Source: Bacteroidota bacterium (GTDB lineage Bacteria > Bacteroidota > Bacteroidia > AKYH767-A > OLB10). Taken from it: a DNA stretch of 64,000 nucleotides. The translations under genes and the position numbers were made by a program. How positions within the stretch are numbered: the first letter of the stretch is position 1; each line of letters begins with the position of its first letter. The stretch spans positions 483,501-547,500 of the forward strand of contig JADJOH010000007.1 in the NCBI GenBank assembly GCA_016713925.1. Reading direction: 5' to 3'. Of this stretch, positions 1 to 7,774 are shown in pieces. A model generated the notes under the pieces. That model was not told where the DNA came from and ran no database searches. It was given only the letters and a program-made list of their open reading frames with translations.

Positions 1-2
1 TG

Positions 3-815
3 AATGGCAGCACTTTCCCGAATGCATCATCTACATGTTTATCAATTATCAATACCGGATTGAATTTTAGCATTAAAAATAATGTTTTTGCAAATTTTAC
101 TTCGGCTCAGACCGGTGTTGCTTTTCACAGTTGTTTTTACACGAATACTATTAATAGATATGGAAACGCTTTGTCTTTGTCAGATTACAATAACTATTAT
201 TTAGCAGATACTACAAATGGTAATTTGTTCCGTGCTACCACTGTGAATCATACCAGTTTGGCATCATGGCAAGCTGCAATGACTTTAAATCCAAATTCGG
301 ATATTAATTCGCAAGTTGCGAATCCCGGTTTTGTAAATAATGCTACTGATTTACATGGCACTTTGTCCTCTTCATCATTGGATGGCACAGGAACCACACC
401 TCCCGGCTTTGCAGGGTTGGATATTGATTGTGAGCCCCGGAATTTCCCATATGATATCGGATTCGATGATTTTACAAATAATATGATCAGACTTGATCTT
501 AAAGTTTTATTAGAAGGATATTATAATGGTAGTGGATTTTTGAATCCGGTTTTATTTAATTCCGGAGAGGATGTCAGCAATCAAATTTCTGATACAATTA
601 CAGTCGAATTAAGAAACCCGACCGCTCCTTATGCGGTTGCTGCCACCAAGTCGGTACTCCTAAAAACCGACGGAAATGCAATAGTTTATCTGCCATTAGC
701 AATATCCGGAGGTAGTTATTATATAGTAGTTAAAGCCAGAAACACCATTGAAACATGGAGTAAATTGCCGGTTACCTTTGGTAGTTTAACTTCATATGAA
801 TTTAAAGAGAATTAA
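3..815 (+). CDS. Secreted parallel beta-helix-type protein, 3' part only
   Basis: The frame is open to the left edge, so the gene begins upstream; the TTG at 60 is internal. The first ~130 visible residues have the cadence of Bacteroidota secreted beta-helix proteins: a DYNNYY turn, SLASWQAA, NPNSDINSQ, NPGF, DLHG, then a CEPR...DIGFDDF closing motif. A second domain follows (MIRLDLKVLLEGYYNG to TWSKLPVTFGS), a module that in related surface proteins normally leads into a further C-terminal region and a T9SS sorting tail. Here the protein stops a few residues after SYEF, so neither is present, and no alternative frame after 815 restores them. Function is probably cell-surface or extracellular; substrate unknown. 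The family assignment is by motif memory. Confidence 0.7.
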   Translation, partial: NGSTFPNASSTCLSIINTGLNFSIKNNVFANFTSAQTGVAFHSCFYTNTINRYGNALSLSDYNNYYLADTTNGNLFRATTVNHTSLASWQAAMTLNPNSDINSQVANPGFVNNATDLHGTLSSSSLDGTGTTPPGFAGLDIDCEPRNFPYDIGFDDFTNNMIRLDLKVLLEGYYNGSGFLNPVLFNSGEDVSNQISDTITVELRNPTAPYAVAATKSVLLKTDGNAIVYLPLAISGGSYYIVVKARNTIETWSKLPVTFGSLTSYEFKEN

Positions 816-920
816 AGATGAAGCTATACCGGAACAGTGAATTGAAGTACTGTTCAGTTTTATAGGAAATTGACTCTTGAGGGAGTAGGAAAGAGGATGC
901 TTAAAAGTAAAAGGTAATCC

Positions 921-2153
921 TTACTCATACCTCAATGCTTCTATAGGATCTAAATTAGAAGCTTTAATTGCCGGATATATTCCTGAGAGGAGGCCAACAA
1001 TAAAACAAAGGCCTACGCCCAATCCAATCCAGTCCCAGGGAACTATAAATGCGCCTCCAACGGCCATTGAAATGAGATTGCCAATACTCACCCCTAGTAT
1101 GATTCCGGTAAGTCCACCTAACTGACAAATAACAATTGCTTCAACCAGAAATTGTCGACGAATCGTCGATCTGGTGGCGCCTAATGATTTTCGGATGCCT
1201 ATTTCCCGGGTTCGCTCCGTAACGGAAACCAGCATGATGTTCATTAATCCAATGGAAGCACCCAAGAGTGTGATGAAGCCAATAATAGTTGCAGCCATGG
1301 TAACATTACTTAAGGAGTCGATGACCATTCCCGCCAGACTGTCGCTTTGCGTGATTTCAAAACTATTGCCCTGTCCTGTCCGATCCTTCCTAATATTGCG
1401 CATTGCGCCAATTGCTTCTCCGGTAGCCGGCTCCAGATCGGTGGTCTGGTTTAACTTTACGGTGATAGAGTAGGTGGTATTATCAGTAGCAAAATCCTGC
1501 TTCACGTTTAACAAAGGCACCAGACAAATTTTATCTCCTCCAAAGCCCATACTGGAACCTTTTTCCGCCAAAGTGCCAATTACTCTGTACTTCGCCGCTC
1601 CAACACTCACAATTTGATCTATCGCCGATGTTTTCGGGAAGAGCTTATCTACGAGCTCCTTTCCTAAAATGCAGGAATGTACTCCGTTTTCAAGGTCATG
1701 AGTAGTGAAATTACGCCCTGCGGTCAAGATGTAACCGGAAACATTGATATATTCAGCATCCACTCCCATTACCGTGATGTTTGGATTGGATTTGACGCCA
1801 TTGAATTTTATTACTCCAACGGGAGTAGCCATAGCTGAAACGGAAACTATAGAAGGATAATTGAAATTCTTTGCAAAATCCGTAGCCTGATAGTAGGTGA
1901 TTTTGGCATGCTTCTTTGCGCGCTTCGATTTTCCACCCATATGGATGTTCATCCCGGAATTTCTAATGGTAAAGGAATTTGAGCCCATACTCGAAAAACT
2001 ATCATTAATAGACCCTTTTAATGCATCAATGGAGGTCAGAATTCCCACTAAAGCCATGATACCGAATGCAATAATGAGGATAGTCAGAACCGTACGGAGC
2101 ATTTGGCTGCGTATCGCGGTAAGGGCTATTTTGACGTTTTCACGTATCGTCAT
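921..2153 (-). CDS. MacB/FtsX-type ABC transporter permease
   Basis: This 410-residue protein has the MacB permease layout: one N-terminal membrane helix (about residues 18-42), a large periplasmic MacB_PCD domain (about 45-285), then three C-terminal FtsX helices. The signature ERTREIGIRKSLGAT follows the second helix. MacB-type permeases do not form a channel; they couple ATP hydrolysis to periplasmic conformational change, driving lipoprotein or peptide handling or efflux through partners. No ATPase or membrane-fusion gene is adjacent here, so the partner must be encoded elsewhere. A TAnnTTTG box ends four bases from the ATG, suggesting a nearly leaderless transcript. Substrate unknown. 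Confidence 0.9.
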   Translation of the reverse strand: MTIRENVKIALTAIRSQMLRTVLTILIIAFGIMALVGILTSIDALKGSINDSFSSMGSNSFTIRNSGMNIHMGGKSKRAKKHAKITYYQATDFAKNFNYPSIVSVSAMATPVGVIKFNGVKSNPNITVMGVDAEYINVSGYILTAGRNFTTHDLENGVHSCILGKELVDKLFPKTSAIDQIVSVGAAKYRVIGTLAEKGSSMGFGGDKICLVPLLNVKQDFATDNTTYSITVKLNQTTDLEPATGEAIGAMRNIRKDRTGQGNSFEITQSDSLAGMVIDSLSNVTMAATIIGFITLLGASIGLMNIMLVSVTERTREIGIRKSLGATRSTIRRQFLVEAIVICQLGGLTGIILGVSIGNLISMAVGGAFIVPWDWIGLGVGLCFIVGLLSGIYPAIKASNLDPIEALRYE

Positions 2154-2157
2154 TGGT

Positions 2158-2165
2158 CAAAAGTA
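2158..2165 (-). promoter_or_regulatory. Bacteroidota -7 box (TACTTTTG) for the ABC permease
   Basis: On the minus strand TACTTTTG matches the TAnnTTTG consensus of the Bacteroidota housekeeping sigma factor. It ends 4 nt before the ATG at 2153, so transcription would start at or next to the start codon. Confidence 0.55.
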
Positions 2166-2216
2166 TTGAGGAAAAGCGGATTTCTGTTACAATTGTGAAG
2201 AAGTGGTTAAAATTCG

Positions 2217-2248
2217 TTGTGAAATGTGGAATTAGGTACCTATATTTG
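2217..2248 (+). promoter_or_regulatory. -33/-7 promoter of the cysteine-pair secreted protein
   Basis: TTG at 2217-2219 and TATATTTG at 2241-2248 are separated by 21 nt, close to the Bacteroidota TTG / TAnnTTTG arrangement. The predicted transcript has a leader of about 35 nt before the ATG at 2290. Confidence 0.6.
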
Positions 2249-2289
2249 TAATATTGCGTTTAAGAACAAATTAAAACAGATATATATCA

Positions 2290-2565
2290 ATGAAAAAAAT
2301 CTTCATCGCAGCAGCCTTCATGGCATTCTGCTCTGCCGGTTCTGTATTAGCTCAGGCTCCTGCAACCGGTACTTCAACTTCAATTAGTGTTGAAAAAGCA
2401 GACGAAACTCAAGCTGACACTAAGAAAGAAACTAAAGCGGCTTCTTGCTGTTCAAAAAAATCAGCTTCAAAATCTTCTTGCGCTGATGCCGGTAAAACAG
2501 CTAAAAAATCCTCTTGCTGCCAAAAAGCAGGTCATACTGATGCCAAAGCAGAAGGTACTGAGTAA
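2290..2565 (+). CDS. Small secreted cysteine-pair protein, unknown function
   Basis: A 91-residue protein with a clear signal peptide (MKKIFIAAAFMAFCSAGSVLA, cleavage probably after the LA at 21). The mature part is rich in Lys, Ala, Ser and Thr and carries three spaced cysteine motifs: SCCSKK, SSCADAG and SSCCQK, with a single His near the end. Vicinal cysteines suggest binding of soft metals (Cu, Zn) or redox use; this is inference. It stands alone between a recognisable promoter and a terminator, and has no family I can name. The low-complexity body would be unstructured in the absence of metal. Confidence 0.8.
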   Translation: MKKIFIAAAFMAFCSAGSVLAQAPATGTSTSISVEKADETQADTKKETKAASCCSKKSASKSSCADAGKTAKKSSCCQKAGHTDAKAEGTE

Positions 2566-2602
2566 AAAGCAAAAACTAACTAATTCTTCAAAGAATTTGG
2601 TC

Positions 2603-2640
2603 AATAGCCTCCGGTTTCCGGGGGCTATTTCATTTTATTT
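2603..2640 (+). terminator. Rho-independent terminator
   Basis: AATAGCC-t-CCGG, loop TTT, CCGG-g-GGCTATT followed by a T-rich tract (TTTCATTTTATTT). It lies 37 nt after the stop of the small secreted protein. Confidence 0.8.
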
Positions 2641-2673
2641 AAGCTGTAGAATTTATTACTGTCTAAAATTTTA

Positions 2674-2792
2674 GCTTCCGGCTTCCGGCTTCCGGCTACC
2701 AGCTTCCGGCTACCGGCTACAGGCTTCCAGCTACCGGCTACCGGCTTCCAGCTTCCAGCTACCGGCTACATGCTACTTGCTATTTGCTATTT
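2674..2792. repeat. Degenerate 7-mer tandem array (GCTWCCG), 17 units
   Basis: Seventeen consecutive heptamers read GCTTCCG, GCTACCG, GCTTCCA, GCTACAG and, at the right end, GCTACAT, GCTACTT, GCTATTT, GCTATTT. The first three positions (GCT) are invariant and the degeneracy is concentrated in the last four. Decay increases rightward. The array is preceded by AAAATTTTA, as is the related array at 20894. It is not plausibly coding. Confidence 0.9.
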
Positions 2793-2880
2793 GCTTAAGA
2801 TTAAATTGACGGCTGTAAAATTATCACATTCTTAAAAATTTAAATTGTCAATATAAAATCCATTCCATCGAGGCTTAGCG

Positions 2881-2985
2881 ATCAAATCATTCAATACATC
2901 TGGTCTTCGCGATCCACTCATTAAACACATCGCTTGGCTATCCACTCATTCAACACATCGCATGGCGATCCATTCATTCAACACA
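2881..2985. repeat. ~28-bp tandem repeat, 4 units
   Basis: Units begin ATCCACTCATTCAACACATC and continue with GCWTGGCG. Copies start at 2881 (31 bp, divergent), 2912 (28 bp), 2940 (28 bp) and 2968 (incomplete, running into the 8-mer array). A further degenerate piece may lie at 2858-2880. No open reading frame is implied. Confidence 0.8.
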
Positions 2986-3025
2986 TTTTCAAATTTTCAA
3001 ATTTTCAAATTTTCAAATTTTCAAA
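2986..3025. repeat. TTTTCAAA 8-mer array, 5 perfect units
   Basis: Five exact copies of TTTTCAAA run from 2986 to 3025, directly after the 28-bp array and 11 bp before the stop codon of the YjjG-like gene. A related (CTTCAAAT)n array precedes guaA at about 47562. Confidence 0.95.
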
Positions 3026-3036
3026 TCGACAATTCG

Positions 3037-3741
3037 TCAACTCCCCAGGTGTTCCAAAATCTCTTCCAGCCGTCTGATAGTAATCACCGGAAGTTCATGA
3101 CATTTTTCGATTCCCGGAGCGAAATGAACCGCGGTCATACCTGCATTTAAAGCACCAAAAACATCTGTTTGATAAGTATCCCCTATCATCATGCAATCGG
3201 AAATGTTTGCCGCTCCCGCTTGCTTTACGGCATGCGTAAAAATTTTCGGGTCGGGTTTATGAACCCCAACTTCCTCCGATATAAAAACAGTATCAAAATA
3301 TTTATCCAATCCGGAGGCTTTTAGTTTTATATGCTGAGCTTCTTTGAATCCATTGGTGATGATACTAAGGTGATAGCGTCCATGTAATTGGTCAAGCAAT
3401 TCAAGTGCGCCCGGTATCAGATGTTTTTTATTGGGAGTACGCTCAACGAAATGATCCGCTATTTGATGTGCGACTTTTGTGTCATGAATTTCAAAATCCT
3501 GTAAGGTGTTCAGGAAACGATGAACACGTACTGCATCCTTTCCAACTTTGTTCTCAGCATACAAACCCCATAAACGTTCGTTATGATTTTTATAACAACT
3601 ATGAAATTGCTCGAAATCGGGAATCCCTTTCTCTTCGAGTTGTTGATCGATGAAAATTTCTCTCAGACTTTCTTCAGCGTTTCGGTCAGTATCCCACAAG
3701 GTATGGTCGAGATCAAAGAATATATGGCTATGTTTTTTCAT
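3037..3741 (-). CDS. YjjG-family HAD nucleotidase (noncanonical pyrimidine nucleotide phosphatase)
   Basis: A 234-residue HAD-superfamily hydrolase. Motif I is FFDLDHTLWD with nucleophile D10 and acid/base D12; motif II is the SIITNG segment; the motif III lysine is in HKPDPKIF; motif IV is MIGDTYQTDVFGA. A C1 cap between motifs I and II (about residues 20-100) and overall length match YjjG, which dephosphorylates dUMP/dTMP and halogenated or oxidised pyrimidine monophosphates, cleaning the nucleotide pool. The ATG overlaps the stop of the upstream membrane-protein gene (ATGA), so the two are translationally coupled. Substrate range is inferred from the family. Confidence 0.88.
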   Translation of the reverse strand: MKKHSHIFFDLDHTLWDTDRNAEESLREIFIDQQLEEKGIPDFEQFHSCYKNHNERLWGLYAENKVGKDAVRVHRFLNTLQDFEIHDTKVAHQIADHFVERTPNKKHLIPGALELLDQLHGRYHLSIITNGFKEAQHIKLKASGLDKYFDTVFISEEVGVHKPDPKIFTHAVKQAGAANISDCMMIGDTYQTDVFGALNAGMTAVHFAPGIEKCHELPVITIRRLEEILEHLGS

Positions 3742-4313
3742 GGTATGACCTGTTCCTGTAAATCTTTTACGGTGGCTACGTGGTACAACTCAAAGGCCAT
3801 TGTCATAGTGACGGACCAAAGCATTAAAGAGATGAACATATATAAAAAGATTTTCTTTCTGTTTGATTCAAGACTATTGGCGACAATCGTTCCGATCGGA
3901 ATTGAAAGTATAACCGGTGTAATGATGGCAATTCCGGTTAGACCGTATTTTTTCCAGACTTTAACAATCCGCCTGTTGCGTTTGGTGAAAATACGCCTTT
4001 TATACTCTTCTTTTGCAATATACTCGTACTTAATTTCTATGTCTCCGTCAATATCCGCGACCGGAGTGGAGAAGGGTTGTGGTTTAGAAAAATGTTTTCT
4101 GACTTTATTCACGATCCAGTGCTCGAGTGTAAAAAATGGCTGAGAAAGATAAGTAAATATGATGACCGCCAGCATTCCACCAATAACACTGTAGAGCACC
4201 GTTTCCAGATTTGAAACATCATAACGTTTATCATAGTACGCAAATGGAGGTCCCGCCACAAATTTTACGCTGCTCAGTAATATAACCTGTATTATTTTCC
4301 AGAGTTCTCCCAT
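3738..4313 (-). CDS. Integral membrane protein, unknown function
   Basis: A 191-residue protein with about four hydrophobic helices: about 5-20, 42-60 (YSVIGGMLAVIIFTYL), 122-145 (GLTGIAIITPVILSIPIGTIVA) and 154-172. Between helices two and three is a charged cytoplasmic stretch rich in Lys and Arg. The PxxxSIPIGT turn recalls small multidrug-export/DedA-like proteins, but I would not assign function. Its stop overlaps the YjjG-like ATG by four bases, and a TAATTTTG box lies about 20 nt upstream of the ATG, so the pair forms a two-gene operon. Confidence 0.75.
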   Translation of the reverse strand: MGELWKIIQVILLSSVKFVAGPPFAYYDKRYDVSNLETVLYSVIGGMLAVIIFTYLSQPFFTLEHWIVNKVRKHFSKPQPFSTPVADIDGDIEIKYEYIAKEEYKRRIFTKRNRRIVKVWKKYGLTGIAIITPVILSIPIGTIVANSLESNRKKIFLYMFISLMLWSVTMTMAFELYHVATVKDLQEQVIP

Positions 4314-4333
4314 CTACAACTTTTAATGAATTG

Positions 4334-4341
4334 CAAAATTA
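4334..4341 (-). promoter_or_regulatory. -7 box (TAATTTTG) of the membrane protein-yjjG pair
   Basis: Minus-strand TAATTTTG matches TAnnTTTG and lies 20 nt before the ATG at 4313. Confidence 0.5.
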
Positions 4342-4478
4342 CTCGTTATGAAAGGATAATTCCCGCTTAAAGTTTGAATAGTTATTGCATTCAGATAAAA
4401 TTCCATTTCATTTTTTAAGATAGAATGGAGAAAACCAGACGAGAAATCCGATCAGTAGTTATGTAATAAAATTTTGTA

Positions 4479-5126
4479 TTACTGTTTTTCTCCGTAGGCA
4501 AGGTCGCCGGCATCTCCTAGTCCGGGAACTATATAGGCCTGTGCCGTCAATTCTTCGTCAATGGCTCCTATCCAGAGATCTACCTCTTCCGGCATATTTT
4601 TCTTAATAAATTCAATTCCCTGTGAGCTGGCCAACGCCGCAACAATATGCGTGTGGCGTGGTTTACCATACTCAAGAATGGCTTTAAATGTAGTGACAAG
4701 AGAAGCCCCTGTTGCCAGCATCGGATCTGCCAGAATTAATATTCTTCCTTCAAGTGAAGGACTACTGACATATTCCAGGCGAATATCAAAACTACCATCT
4801 TTATGATGTTTTCTGTAGGCACTGATAAAGGCATTGTCGGCGTGATCAAAGTAGTTTAAAACGCCCTGATGCAAGGGAAGGCCCGCACGAAGTATTGTAC
4901 CTACTACAGGTTGTTCTGAGGGCAATGAAATATTTGCAATGCCTAGTGGAGTAGTGACCTCCTGATTAGCGTATGGGAGCTTTCGACTGATTTCCATGGC
5001 AGCAATTTCACCGATCCGCTCAAGGTTTCTTCTGAAGCGCATACGGTCATTCTGAACTTCTACATTCCGGAGTTCTGCGATAAACTGATTGATGATGGAA
5101 TTGCCTTCACTAAGTAGATGTACCAT
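4479..5126 (-). CDS. upp: Uracil phosphoribosyltransferase
   Basis: This 215-residue protein converts uracil and PRPP to UMP in pyrimidine salvage, in the cytoplasm. The PRPP-binding loop is visible as ILADPMLATGAS at about 131-142, the TILRAGLPL motif lies near residue 80, and the C-terminal uracil-binding region contains YIVPGLGDAGDLAYG. Length is normal for the family. It is the last gene of a six-gene minus-strand run, starting 6 bp after the SDR gene. The link of a salvage enzyme with glycan-modifying genes is positional and may not be functional. Confidence 0.96.
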   Translation of the reverse strand: MVHLLSEGNSIINQFIAELRNVEVQNDRMRFRRNLERIGEIAAMEISRKLPYANQEVTTPLGIANISLPSEQPVVGTILRAGLPLHQGVLNYFDHADNAFISAYRKHHKDGSFDIRLEYVSSPSLEGRILILADPMLATGASLVTTFKAILEYGKPRHTHIVAALASSQGIEFIKKNMPEEVDLWIGAIDEELTAQAYIVPGLGDAGDLAYGEKQ

Positions 5127-5132
5127 GTTTTT

Positions 5133-5867
5133 TTAGATGTATAACCCCCCGTTTATATGAATGACTTGCCCCGTTGTAAAGGAGGCATCTGTACTGCACA
5201 AATATACTACAGCTGCAGCAAGTTCTGACGCATGTCCCAAACGTCCTGCAGGAGTTTGCTTTTGTAAATCTTTACGAATGTCATCTTCAACTGAACTGAT
5301 CATGCCGGCATCAAAATATCCGGGAGCAATACAGTTTACCGTTATACCGAAGCGTGATAACTCAACCGCTTGTGCCCGTGTCAGCCCTTCCAGTGCAGCT
5401 TTTGAAGCAGCATAGGCAGAAGTTCCGGCTAATGGCCGATGTGCAACTACCGAGGAAATGTAGAGTATTCTCCCCGCATTCTTCTCCCGCATCATCGGAA
5501 TACAATATTTACTGACCATCCATGCCGCGGTAGTGTTGATAGCGAAAACCTCCTGCCATTGGTCTGTACTTTGCTTCCAACTGAGTCCACTGAAAGGGAT
5601 ACCTGCATTATTGATTAATATATCTATCGGTCCCAGTTGCTGACGAATCTGATTTGCCATGGATTCAATCGCCGCTTCATTACGCAAATCAGCCTCTACA
5701 AGTATATGTTCTCCGTTTAAAGCCGGAAGACTCTTTCTCAATGCTTCTGCTTTGTCTTCATTCTTAAAATAGTGAAGTGCCAAGCGGTAGCCTTCCATTG
5801 CCAACTTTGCAGCAATAGCACTTCCTAAACCTCCTGAAGCACCTGTAATTAAGGCAAGCCTTGTCAT
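5133..5867 (-). CDS. Short-chain dehydrogenase/reductase (FabG-like)
   Basis: A classical 244-residue SDR. The Rossmann motif TGASGGLG is at residues 8-15, NNAG near 88, the catalytic Ser in ISSVVAH near 139, and YAASK near 152-156 gives catalytic Tyr and Lys. The family reduces ketones with NAD(P)H; 3-oxoacyl-ACP reductase (FabG) is the closest archetype. Here the gene starts 3 bp after the FemAB-like gene and is followed 6 bp later by upp, so it may reduce a sugar or acyl intermediate of this operon rather than serve core fatty acid synthesis. Exact substrate cannot be read from sequence. Confidence 0.85.
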   Translation of the reverse strand: MTRLALITGASGGLGSAIAAKLAMEGYRLALHYFKNEDKAEALRKSLPALNGEHILVEADLRNEAAIESMANQIRQQLGPIDILINNAGIPFSGLSWKQSTDQWQEVFAINTTAAWMVSKYCIPMMREKNAGRILYISSVVAHRPLAGTSAYAASKAALEGLTRAQAVELSRFGITVNCIAPGYFDAGMISSVEDDIRKDLQKQTPAGRLGHASELAAAVVYLCSTDASFTTGQVIHINGGLYI

Positions 5868-5870
5868 AAT

Positions 5871-6785
5871 TTAACTTTTGATCCAGCGTAATGCTGTGGG
5901 TAGCCGGTTAATTTTAAGTCGTAAATATAGGCAATCAACGCTTCCGAAACTATAATAGAAACGGGCAACAGAAGTAACAGATGATCCGCCAAAATCCAGG
6001 GTGATATCTTGTCCGGCATGATACTGAATGAGTTGGTCAAAAAGAAAATGCATTGCACCCTGCTTTTTTCCTTTCTCGCTCGAAAAACCTTTGAGGTAAA
6101 GGAGCTGTGTTTTCGTCTTAATGAAAAAAGCTCCCGCATGAATTTCTCCTGATGGATCTTGTACAGCCCAACAATAGGTAGTAGTGTTTTTAGCAGCCGA
6201 AATCATGAGATTTTTTAAAGTGCTATAGTCCGCTTCTTTGAATTCTTCCCGCAATGCTTTTTGATGCGTATAAAATAAATCTACAACGGCTTCGGGTTGA
6301 AAGTTGTGTTTTAAAGTATAACCCGACTTGCTTGCTTTTTTCAAATTGCGAACTAGATTTTCATTATATCCTTTTTGGATCTGCGAATAATCTGTGCGCA
6401 GGGATAATTGCTGGTAAATTTTATGTTCCGGAATAATCCCTTCCGGCAGTTGTTGATGAGCGGTGTGAAGACAAAAGTCCAGGTATTTATAAGGAGAAGG
6501 TATGGCAGAAAGAAATGCGGCTTGTTTGTAAAAATCGGTTTTGCTTTTTGCAATTAAACCAAAGTGTCGTGTGAAAAAGGGTTGATAGATATAGTCAATA
6601 CCAAATTTGCTGCGGTGGGCAAATGGAAAAACCGCTGAGTAATTATCTTCCACCAATGCAGACCATAAAGGACAACAAGCATCAAGGTACCAGGTATAGA
6701 AAAATGCCTGACCATCCGGACTTTGTTCAACGCAGTCATTCCAGAGTTGATCGTTGATTTCTTTTCGATTGAGGATACGGATCAT
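5871..6785 (-). CDS. FemAB/GNAT-like acyltransferase
   Basis: About 304 residues from the ATG at 6785, chosen because it overlaps the upstream stop as ATGA; an earlier ATG at 6818 would overlap the previous gene by 37 bp. The protein has the two-half GNAT organisation of FemAB-like transferases: an N-terminal half with aromatic-rich FFYTWYLDACC and YQPFFTRHFG, then LVRNLKKASKSGY, then a C-terminal GNAT core with AGAFFIKTKTQLLYLKGF and DFGGSSVTSVARFYYSFG. Such proteins transfer amino-acyl or acyl groups to cell-wall or polysaccharide amines. Its place after two deacetylase-like genes, which could expose amines, supports surface-glycan decoration (inference). Confidence 0.72.
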   Translation of the reverse strand: MIRILNRKEINDQLWNDCVEQSPDGQAFFYTWYLDACCPLWSALVEDNYSAVFPFAHRSKFGIDYIYQPFFTRHFGLIAKSKTDFYKQAAFLSAIPSPYKYLDFCLHTAHQQLPEGIIPEHKIYQQLSLRTDYSQIQKGYNENLVRNLKKASKSGYTLKHNFQPEAVVDLFYTHQKALREEFKEADYSTLKNLMISAAKNTTTYCWAVQDPSGEIHAGAFFIKTKTQLLYLKGFSSEKGKKQGAMHFLFDQLIQYHAGQDITLDFGGSSVTSVARFYYSFGSVDCLYLRLKINRLPTALRWIKS

Positions 6786-7774
6786 TTTCCCGTTTTTGTT
6801 TGATGGGAGAAAGTGCAAATCGGATGTGTTGATTTTACCTCACTGACGAACTTCTCCAGTGCCTTTAATCCATATCGGGTGAGTGATTTAGGATGACCAA
6901 TGATGACCATGTCTTCCTTTTTAGTACGTAAATGTTGCCGGAAGGATCTCTTCAGAAGACTTGCATTGTAACCATCGATGGAAACTGTATTATTGGTCCA
7001 TCGCGTAAGAAGGTTGAATCGCTGGCCGGGAGCCGGTATCGGTATTCCGTCACCTAAAGGTTTATGCTCATAGGGATTTAAACGCCCCAGAAGGAATAGT
7101 CGCCAGTAAAATAAAGGAGAGTTATGAATTGAACTAATTGCAATTTCTGTGAAAGCACCCTCTTCATTTTCTATCAGTGGATCAGTTTGGAACCTCCATC
7201 TGCTTTTCAAGGGAGCTCCTCTGAAATCATAATTGTATTGGACCGATTCAAAATATCCATTCGCAAATACACTGCTATCTATTCGAATGCCCGCGTCAAA
7301 AAGTGGTTGCACGAGTCGCTCGAAGGGCTGAATACACCATCCTCCCGCACGAAAAGCGGTAATCTGCGGATTGAATTGGGCAAGCCGGTTTTTGTACCTG
7401 AAAATAATTTCTCTGATTGAAGCATCATCAAAATCGGAAAGTTTGTATCGATCTACATTGCAAATCCACTTATCGCCATTATAGAAGCTGTCTTCCCAAT
7501 GTGGATGAATATGCAGTTGAAGGTCGTGTCCGTTATTTTGGAGCTTTTGAAGCTGGGAGCATAACAAGGTGTGATCTTTCTCCAGATGCGGATGTTTTAT
7601 CATTTCATTTTCCAAACGAAGAAGAAAACCAATATCCACAAAGTGACAAAGTTTGATACCCTGTCGTTCGGCCATTTCCGTTAACATTTCAGTAGGACCC
7701 GTAATACATTTCTCCACACTGCCCGTGCGGTCACCAAAGTATAACTCGTAATCAAGAGTGATAAATATGCGCAT
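6782..7774 (-). CDS. Polysaccharide deacetylase-like protein (NodB fold)
   Basis: A 330-residue protein opening with ITLDYELYFGD, the position of the NodB-type catalytic Asp. Further motifs are LQLHIHPHWEDSFY (candidate metal-binding histidines near 135-140), AFRAGGWCI (the conserved Arg/Gly loop) and MVIIGHPKSLTRYG near the end. There is no signal peptide, so the substrate is probably a cytoplasmic nucleotide- or lipid-linked sugar, or the role is not classical de-N-acetylation. Start and upstream stop overlap by one base (TGATG), and the next gene overlaps by four, so expression is tightly coupled. Confidence 0.78.
   Translation of the reverse strand: MRIFITLDYELYFGDRTGSVEKCITGPTEMLTEMAERQGIKLCHFVDIGFLLRLENEMIKHPHLEKDHTLLCSQLQKLQNNGHDLQLHIHPHWEDSFYNGDKWICNVDRYKLSDFDDASIREIIFRYKNRLAQFNPQITAFRAGGWCIQPFERLVQPLFDAGIRIDSSVFANGYFESVQYNYDFRGAPLKSRWRFQTDPLIENEEGAFTEIAISSIHNSPLFYWRLFLLGRLNPYEHKPLGDGIPIPAPGQRFNLLTRWTNNTVSIDGYNASLLKRSFRQHLRTKKEDMVIIGHPKSLTRYGLKALEKFVSEVKSTHPICTFSHQTKTGK

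Noticed and set aside
2962..3150. Small plus-strand protein overlapping the TTTTCAAA array
   Set aside because: Its sequence is the translated 8-mer array followed by antisense of the YjjG-like gene.
5864..6139. A minus-strand gene overlapping the FemAB-like gene
   Set aside because: It is out of phase with the homologous protein and lacks any recognisable features.
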